Below, one piece after another: positions 45,415 to 50,556 of a stretch of DNA of 50,556 nucleotides (position 1 is its first letter; each line of letters begins with the position of its first letter). The stretch is from the NCBI GenBank assembly GCA_947380605.1, contig CANCRO010000007.1:1-50556 (forward strand), written 5' to 3'. A program made the translations under genes and the position numbers. Below the pieces are notes generated by a model. That model saw nothing but the letters and a program-made list of their open reading frames with translations, ran no database searches and was not told the DNA's origin. The stretch comes from Chitinophagaceae bacterium. GTDB taxonomy: Bacteria > Bacteroidota > Bacteroidia > Chitinophagales > Chitinophagaceae.

Positions 45415-46431
45415 TTACAATATTTTTTCTACTAAAGGCAATGCTCTAGGTTTAAACTTGGCCACTTCGTCAGCAATATGCTTGATGTGGTCAGGAGTGG
45501 TACCGCAACAGCCACCTACAATATTGAGCCATCCATTAGCAGCCCATTCTTCAATAATATGAGCGGTTTCATGGGGTTGTTCATCATATTCTCCAAATGC
45601 ATTAGGTAATCCAGCATTGGGATAAGCAGAGGTAAAGCAACTGCAAATTTGGGCCAGCTCCTCAATATGAGGCCTCATTTCTGCTGCTCCTAATGCACAG
45701 TTGAGTCCAACGCTTAAAGGGTTGGCATGCATAACGGATACATAAAACGCTTCTAATGTTTGTCCACTAAGGGTTCGTCCACTTGCATCAGTGATAGTAC
45801 CGCTAATCATGATGGGTAGTTCTGGTTTTCCAGTTTCTCTGAAAAATTTTTTTGCTGCGTAGATGGCAGCTTTTGCATTCAGCGTATCAAAAATGGTTTC
45901 TATCAGTAAAATATCTACTCCTCCTGCTATCAAACCTTTTATTTGCTCTGTGTAGGCTTCGGCAACTTCGTCAAAGGTAACGGCACGAAAGCCTGGGTTG
46001 TTTACATCAGGAGACAAACTCAATGTTTTATTGAGTGGGCCAATAGCACCCGCTACAAATCTTTGTTTGGAAGGATTTTTTGCAGTGTATTCATCTGCAG
46101 CTGTTCTTGCACATTTAGCCGATGCCACATTCAGTTCGTATGCTATTGATTGCATATCGTAATCCGCTTGGGCTATCACGGTACTGCTGAAAGTATTGGT
46201 TTCAATGATGTCAGCACCCGCTTCTAAGTATAATTTATGAATACCTATAATAATATCAGGTTGAGTAATACTTAACAAGTCGTTATTACCTTTTACATCC
46301 GTATGCCAATCTTTAAAACGTTCTCCGCGGTAATCTGCTTCTTCAAGTTTATGGCGTTGTATCATCGTACCCATCGCGCCATCGATAATTAATATTCTTT
46401 CCGCAAGACTTTCCTGAATACTTTTTTTCAT
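45415..46431 (-). CDS. metH: Methionine synthase, homocysteine-binding module
   Basis: The N-terminal module of cobalamin-dependent methionine synthase as a 338-residue protein. It starts with [22 protein letters not shown], and the zinc ligands are Cys in VGLNCALGA (about 242) and the Cys pair in [10 protein letters not shown] (about 307-308). Together with the 905-residue protein it gives a complete MetH. The zinc activates homocysteine for methylation. It is the first gene of the metH-ORF6N-metH cluster. Its 5' leader of about 275 nt has a consensus promoter and several hairpins, so control by a metabolite of the methionine cycle is likely. A standalone betaine or SAM-dependent methyltransferase is less likely given the linkage. 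Confidence 0.94.
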   Translation of the reverse strand: MKKSIQESLAERILIIDGAMGTMIQRHKLEEADYRGERFKDWHTDVKGNNDLLSITQPDIIIGIHKLYLEAGADIIETNTFSSTVIAQADYDMQSIAYELNVASAKCARTAADEYTAKNPSKQRFVAGAIGPLNKTLSLSPDVNNPGFRAVTFDEVAEAYTEQIKGLIAGGVDILLIETIFDTLNAKAAIYAAKKFFRETGKPELPIMISGTITDASGRTLSGQTLEAFYVSVMHANPLSVGLNCALGAAEMRPHIEELAQICSCFTSAYPNAGLPNAFGEYDEQPHETAHIIEEWAANGWLNIVGGCCGTTPDHIKHIADEVAKFKPRALPLVEKIL

Positions 46432-46507
46432 ACTATTTATCCGTCGGGTAGGCGGAGGTTTTTTAAATTGAATAAATCATTTAATTCAGTTTTCTAAAAA
46501 CTTCCAG

Positions 46508-46706
46508 AAAAAGGTTACTAAATGATTCGAATCAACGAATCGTTTTAGCAACTTACCAAGGCCTGGCAGTTAATAATCAACTAAAATATTTTGTAAAAAA
46601 AATAAACGAGAATCAATCCGAAAGAAAGGGGTAGAATTGTTATCGTTTATTAGTTCACTTTTAAAAACTTCTAGGCTGAACAATAAACAAATCTGCCTAA
46701 AAGTGA
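46508..46706 (-). promoter_or_regulatory. Structured leader of the methionine synthase operon: riboswitch candidate
   Basis: Minus strand, 5' to 3'. P1 is TCACTTTTAGGC (46706-46695) pairing with GCCT (46676-46673) and, past a 10-nt bulge, AAAAGTGA (46662-46655). P2 is AATAAACGA (46651-46643) with TCGTTTATT (46609-46601), running into T8. A terminator-like hairpin follows (46552-46514: GTTGCTAAA/TTTAGTAAC and GATTCG/CGAATC), then CTTTTTC. There is no ATG between the predicted start and the last hairpin, so a leader peptide is unlikely. It does not match the SAM-I, SAM-II or cobalamin riboswitch cores I can recall. Confidence 0.55.
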
Positions 46707-46709
46707 GTA

Positions 46710-46740
46710 CAAAAATAAAGTAACTAAGCCGGACTGCAAA
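46710..46740 (-). promoter_or_regulatory. Consensus promoter of the methionine synthase operon
   Basis: TTTG (46740-46737), a 19-nt spacer and TATTTTTG (46717-46710) match the Bacteroidota promoter fully. The predicted start is about 46703-46706, at the first base of hairpin P1. Confidence 0.75.
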
Positions 46741-46783
46741 ATGAGAAGGGGCTGAATTCGAGTAATAGTATTTGATTTATTGC

Positions 46784-47407
46784 TTAGTTTCCTGAAACAA
46801 TATAGTTTTCAACAGGTATTCTGTTAGAGATGCTTTTAGCGAGAGTCATTTCATCTGCATATTCTAATTCACCACCAAAGGCGATACCCCTAGCAATGGT
46901 AGTTATTTTGACGGGCAAATCTTTTAACTTTTTACTGATATAATAAATCGTCGTATCGCCCTGAATATTGGCATTTAAGGCAAAGATGATTTCTGTTATT
47001 CCTTCCTGTGTAATCCTTTGAATCAGTGAATCGATGGTTAATTGCTCAGGCCCCACGCCATCTAACGGAGATATAATACCCCCTAAAACATGATAAATCC
47101 CATTAAATTGTTGCGTGCTTTCAATGGCAATTACATCCCGAATATTTTCAACTACGCATAGTATCCCATGTTTACGAGAATGATTACTACAAATATTGCA
47201 AAGCGCTGTATCGGAAATATTATGACATCTACTACAAAATTTAATCTCTTCTCTTAATTTGGAAATCGCTTCGCTAAATTGAATCACTGAATGAGCTTCT
47301 TGTTTAATTAAATGAAGCACCAATCTTAACGCAGTTTTTTTTCCGATGCCAGGTAGTTTGGCAAATTCGGCAACTGCATTTTCTAAAAGTGAGGAAGAAA
47401 AAATCAT
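46784..47407 (-). CDS. recR: Recombination mediator RecR
   Basis: Works with RecO/RecF to load RecA at gaps. The 207 residues have the N-terminal HhH ([16 protein letters not shown], about 18-33) and a four-Cys zinc site at Cys58, Cys61, Cys70 and Cys73. The Toprim domain follows from about 80 ([15 protein letters not shown], and [19 protein letters not shown]). The C-terminal Walker-like helix region is present ([22 protein letters not shown]). Usual length. Its promoter would be to the right. The metH promoter lies beyond its 3' end. Confidence 0.96.
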   Translation of the reverse strand: MIFSSSLLENAVAEFAKLPGIGKKTALRLVLHLIKQEAHSVIQFSEAISKLREEIKFCSRCHNISDTALCNICSNHSRKHGILCVVENIRDVIAIESTQQFNGIYHVLGGIISPLDGVGPEQLTIDSLIQRITQEGITEIIFALNANIQGDTTIYYISKKLKDLPVKITTIARGIAFGGELEYADEMTLAKSISNRIPVENYIVSGN

Positions 47408-47477
47408 GGAACGAAGTTAATTGATAATTTGCAAGGTGAAAATTGAAGAAGGTTACTTTTATTCAATTTCAATAGAT

Positions 47478-48884
47478 TTAAAACTTGATTTCTCTTTCAT
47501 TATCCCAATTAGCCTTGATGATTAATTTACTGTCTAGCGTGATGGTTTTCTCAGGTTGTAATTTTTTTGAATAACTACCTGGGTCCCATTTGCCATTATT
47601 GTTAGTGTCAAAAAATATCCTTAGTTCATATTCTCCTGGCGCAAACAATTTATCCGTCCATTGCGCAGAGGTGATAGGAACAGCTTTATAAATTTCTCCC
47701 TCCTTAATAAACTGTAGTATTGGATGCACTACAGCGGAAAGATTACTAAAGCGCAATAGAAGATTTCCATACTCAATACTTTGCTTTGCACTGAAGCGAA
47801 TCGTATCCTGTTTAGTTAATTGAGTACCACTAGTATCGGTGAATGCATCTTTGGATACCAAAAGTCGGTAATCAGCGCCTTCTTTCCATTTTGCTTGGAT
47901 GGATATAATCTTCTGAGTACTATCTAAGTTTACATTTGTAGGAATAGTCTTGTAGTTAGTATCTGTTAAGATCAACTTTTTGGAATCTACATTTTTTAAG
48001 GGATGATTAACAGTTAACAATAAATTGGAAAGTAAATCCTGTTTATTATTGGTTAAGTTGTTAGCATATCTTAATTTTTTATCAATTGGATCAGCCTTTT
48101 TTGTATTAGCAGCAGATGGTTTTGGGATTTTTTTAGCTTCTTTTTCTTCTTCGTAGGCATATAGTTTAATAGGTGAAAAACTTTCAGCCGCTGTAACTAT
48201 TGAATCAGCAAAAGCAAACATTTCAATTTTTGAATTATAAAATTTTCCACCATCGCCATCTTTCAATGCATAAATTTTATAAGAACCTGGGGCAAGAAAT
48301 TTAAAAGTGAAATTTCCTGAACTGTCTAATTTGGCAATATAATTCGGCTTTCTTTTTTGAACTGCAGAGTCATCTGCATTTTGATAGAGCAAGGCTATAA
48401 GGGTACTATCTGCTTTTCCTGTTTCAGCAATCATTACGCTACCACTAATTTGTAAAGAATCAATGGTGTTTCCAGTAGAGAAAACGTAACTAAAATTTCT
48501 CAAAGGATTTCCTTCATTATTATCTCTAATCGCGTTTCCGAAGTTGATGGTATAAGTCGTATTGTCAATTAAAGTGTCTTTTAGTTTTACAGTTACCGTT
48601 TTAAATTTATAATCTACTATTGGGTTGGTTTTTAGCAAGGGTGATACCAATAGGTTGTTGGATACGTCTTGCACATCAACATATTCATTAAAATTTAGGA
48701 TGATTTTATTTCCCTTAAAGTTAGTTGCCATTAATTTAGGGAGGGCATTTACTAATTGAGGTGGAATACTGTCTCTAGGTCCACCGGTGGGCGCTCCTAT
48801 TTGAGCACAACCAATACCTGCAATCGAAATAAAATAAATGGCAAAAATGCTAGCAGTAAAATAAAGTAATTCCTTAATTTTCAT
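47478..48884 (-). CDS. Ig-like (Big_5) domain lipoprotein
   Basis: 468 residues. A lipoprotein signal peptide ends with lipobox AGIGC (Cys26). The following SIPPQLVNALPKLMATNF and GNKIILNFNEYVDVQDVSNNLLVSP form the SbsA-like Ig (Big_5) domain (about 40-140), with FRNFSYVFSTG-type end (NPLRNFSYVFSTGN). A SpaA/CarboxypepD-like segment follows (about 150-235, GNFTFKFLAPGSYKIYALKDGDGG), then further beta-rich sequence. Close relatives are common in Bacteroidota as single outer-membrane lipoproteins of unknown role. The gene is 70 bp upstream of recR on the same strand. Confidence 0.85.
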   Translation of the reverse strand: MKIKELLYFTASIFAIYFISIAGIGCAQIGAPTGGPRDSIPPQLVNALPKLMATNFKGNKIILNFNEYVDVQDVSNNLLVSPLLKTNPIVDYKFKTVTVKLKDTLIDNTTYTINFGNAIRDNNEGNPLRNFSYVFSTGNTIDSLQISGSVMIAETGKADSTLIALLYQNADDSAVQKRKPNYIAKLDSSGNFTFKFLAPGSYKIYALKDGDGGKFYNSKIEMFAFADSIVTAAESFSPIKLYAYEEEKEAKKIPKPSAANTKKADPIDKKLRYANNLTNNKQDLLSNLLLTVNHPLKNVDSKKLILTDTNYKTIPTNVNLDSTQKIISIQAKWKEGADYRLLVSKDAFTDTSGTQLTKQDTIRFSAKQSIEYGNLLLRFSNLSAVVHPILQFIKEGEIYKAVPITSAQWTDKLFAPGEYELRIFFDTNNNGKWDPGSYSKKLQPEKTITLDSKLIIKANWDNEREIKF

Positions 48885-49120
48885 TGAATGTTATTATACT
48901 GCAAACTTAGGCTGTTTCTTTTGTTTGCAGTATTTTGAAATTGATAAAATTAGTTTACTATGTCTTCTCAGTGGGTTAGGGTGACCGTTGAGAACTGAGG
49001 ATATCAATATTTAGGGTAAAAAATGGATCCCCATTTGCCAGTGACTCACCGGGCATTTAATTATTTTTAAAAACTTCCAACATTCACTGTTATTATTTGT
49101 TATATAACTAAACAGTTAAC

Positions 49121-49594
49121 ATGAGTAAGGTGTACAGTATTAAAACAGTTCAAAAATTGCCTATTAGTCTAGATAAGGCCTGGGAATTTTTTAGCAGTCC
49201 TGCAAATTTAAAAGAGATTACCCCAGATGAATTAGGATTTAATATTATTTCAAAACACCATGGTGAAAAGATGTATCCAGGTCAAATTATTGAATATAAG
49301 GTGAGTCCTGTTTTACATATTCCCATCTATTGGATGACAGAAATTACTCATGTAGAAGATAAAAAATACTTTGTAGATGAGCAGCGATTTGGCCCCTATG
49401 CAATGTGGCACCATCAGCATCATTTTAAGCAGGTGGACGATGGAGTAGAGATGACAGATATAGTGCACTATAAATTACCCTTCTGGTTTTTGGGAGATAT
49501 AGCGCATTTTCTTTTTGTAAAAAAACAACTGCAAGGAATATTTGATTACCGATTTGCTAAAACAGAAAAACTTTTCAGCAATAAGACGATCTAA
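49121..49594 (+). CDS. SRPBCC (START-like) family protein
   Basis: 157 residues of the START/Bet v 1-like superfamily: VQKLPISLDKAWEFFSSPANLKEITP (about 10-35), ISKHHGEKMYPGQIIEYKV, YFVDEQRFGPYAMWHHQHHF and GVEMTDIVHYKLPF. The pattern is that of the cell-division-inhibitor-like or CoxG-type subgroup. It binds a hydrophobic ligand in a large cavity. Ligand and pathway are unknown. It is a single gene between two minus-strand genes. Confidence 0.85.
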   Translation: MSKVYSIKTVQKLPISLDKAWEFFSSPANLKEITPDELGFNIISKHHGEKMYPGQIIEYKVSPVLHIPIYWMTEITHVEDKKYFVDEQRFGPYAMWHHQHHFKQVDDGVEMTDIVHYKLPFWFLGDIAHFLFVKKQLQGIFDYRFAKTEKLFSNKTI

Positions 49595-49665
49595 TTCAAT
49601 TTTATTAATTGTATTAGATCAGAAAAGTAATTTTTAAAATAACTTGAGTAATCTAGAGGGGAATA

Positions 49666-50340
49666 CTATCCCGGCATGCGAGAGATATATTTTTCCATTT
49701 GCTTAATCTGATCAGCAATTTGAGGCGTAGAAGGTTTAAGCCCCTTGGCCTTTTTGAAGTAGTCTTTTCCAGCCCTGAATTCTCTTTTATTAATCATGAT
49801 AGAAGAGAGTTGAAGATAAGCAGCTGCCTCATTTTCTTTGTCGGGCAAGCCTGTTCTAATCGCTCCGCGGATATAACTTTCGGCCTGTTTCATATCCCCT
49901 TTTTGCATAGCCAGCATACCTAATTGTAATTTATTAGCACCCTCGGCTTGTTTCATTTGTCCGCCCATTAATCCACTACCATCGCCCATTAATTCTTGGC
50001 TAATTTTTAAGTTCTTTTCAGCCCCTGCAAAATCTTGGTCCGCCATGTCTAGGTTACCTTTTACAGTATAGTAAACCGAACGGATGGGTTTAATTAATAA
50101 TGCGGGAAACCAAATTGAGTCTAAAACTTTTTTGGCTCCTTCCATATCCCCTGTTTCCATACAATCCTGTATCAAGCGCATTGGGCCGAAAACAAAATGG
50201 CCTACAATTAATATAACGGCTATTAGATAGAGTACAAAAGATGGCCAAAAGCCTGCTTGTACATTGGTGAAAATGGCAAGAGCCAACAATACGATTCCAA
50301 TCCAAAGTCTATATTTAATAACTACATTTAACCATTTCAT
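49666..50340 (-). CDS. Membrane-anchored TPR protein
   Basis: 224 residues. Two adjacent TM helices (about 12-28 and 31-50) are followed by a soluble C-terminal part of tetratricopeptide repeats (about 60-215; for example DQDFAGAEKNLKISQEL, GMLAMQKGDMKQAESYIR, YLQLSSIMINKREFRAGKDYF). TPR domains mediate protein contacts, so it is likely a membrane scaffold. I recognise no specific named family. No partner gene is adjacent. Confidence 0.75.
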   Translation of the reverse strand: MKWLNVVIKYRLWIGIVLLALAIFTNVQAGFWPSFVLYLIAVILIVGHFVFGPMRLIQDCMETGDMEGAKKVLDSIWFPALLIKPIRSVYYTVKGNLDMADQDFAGAEKNLKISQELMGDGSGLMGGQMKQAEGANKLQLGMLAMQKGDMKQAESYIRGAIRTGLPDKENEAAAYLQLSSIMINKREFRAGKDYFKKAKGLKPSTPQIADQIKQMEKYISRMPG

Positions 50341-50459
50341 GTTTGATATATTAGGAGGGCAAAGATAAGGGTAACAAAATTATGAACATGAATGGAGGGG
50401 CATTGTTGAGTAAAAATTTGTTGGGTAAAAAACGAAATGGGCGTCTAAATCAAGGAATG

Positions 50460-50490
50460 TTGGATACTATTGGGTTGTTCGTTACTTTTG
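50460..50490 (+). promoter_or_regulatory. Promoter of the right-end tRNA gene
   Basis: TTG (50460-50462), a 20-nt spacer and TACTTTTG (50483-50490) fit the Bacteroidota promoter. Between the predicted start and the tRNA lies a short leader with an 8-bp hairpin (TTATTCAG/CTGAATAA). Confidence 0.65.
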
Positions 50491-50530
50491 CACTCCTTAT
50501 TCAGTGCCTGTTGGGCTGAATAAACCAATT

Positions 50531-50556
50531 GGTCCCGTAGTTCAGTGGATAGAATA
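50531..50556 (+). tRNA. 5' part of a tRNA, probably tRNA-Arg, cut by the window end
   Basis: GGTCCCGTAGTTCAGTGGAT followed by AGAATA is a tRNA 5' acceptor, U8 and D arm. The D-loop pattern is frequent in tRNA-Arg. The anticodon lies outside the window, so the isotype is only likely. Confidence 0.75.

Noticed and set aside
42012-46431. Split metH as a frameshifted or broken gene
   Set aside because: Both parts start and end at domain borders, each has its own start, and about 690 bp with an intact ORF6N gene lie between. A two-gene MetH is known in Bacteroidota.
46508-46706. Identification of the metH leader as a SAM-II or cobalamin riboswitch
   Set aside because: The conserved core sequences I can recall are not present; it is reported only as an unclassified structured leader.

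Overview
The window is a chromosomal stretch of a low-GC member of the Bacteroidota. Type IX secretion (T9SS) tails, TonB-plug and macroglobulin-type proteins, DUF4286, ribosomal protein THX, a split methionine synthase, near-absence of Shine-Dalgarno sequences and promoters of the TTTG-N19/20-TAnnTTTG type all point to the Chitinophagaceae/Sphingobacteriia side of the phylum. No phage, plasmid, CRISPR array or complete transposon is visible; most of the window is housekeeping with a small accessory section.

Layout. 1-250: a minus-strand tRNA-like gene with a very long variable region and its own promoter. 328-8779: Lrp-type regulator, glycosyltransferase plus ABC permease pair, MarR-type regulator with a palindromic operator, acyl-CoA dehydrogenase, cell-wall amidase and a lone ferredoxin oxidoreductase beta subunit. 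8854-12570: the accessory part, with a T9SS cargo protein behind a duplicated palindrome, an array of about 41-bp repeats, a collagen-like protein with phage-tail-like segments, and a Crp-type regulator. 12751-13996: asd preceded on its own strand by what looks like a complete attenuator (promoter, 20-codon leader peptide, antiterminator, terminator). 14136-20957: a lamin-tail surface protein, oligopeptidase B, a macroglobulin/TonB-plug protein and a small membrane protein. 21150-30790: sugar kinase, YciO-type protein, a REP-like palindromic element, RNase HII, heme A synthase, a membrane patatin, lipid kinase, FabH and Obg. 31203-34724: DUF2461 protein, an HNH/NUMOD4-like protein and DNA ligase LigA. 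35139-38844: the translation cluster rplM-rpsI-rpsB-tsf-pyrH. 39104-41883: THX, HU, DUF4286, exonuclease III and an outer-membrane-like protein. 42012-46740: methionine synthase split into two genes with an ORF6N gene between them, preceded by a structured leader with a consensus promoter. 46784-50556: recR, an Ig-like lipoprotein, an SRPBCC protein, a TPR membrane protein and the 5' part of a tRNA cut by the window end.

The most interesting signals are in non-coding DNA. (1) The asd leader peptide is made mostly of Met, Ile, Lys and Thr, the amino acids that derive from aspartate semialdehyde, and is followed by alternative 1:2, 2:3 and 3:4 pairings. (2) The methionine synthase leader folds into successive hairpins starting at the predicted transcription start, has no ATG, and ends in a terminator-like hairpin, so it is a riboswitch candidate. 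(3) The tRNA-like gene has intact acceptor, D, anticodon and T arms but a variable region of about 99 nt. All assignments come from reading the sequence; no search or folding program was run.
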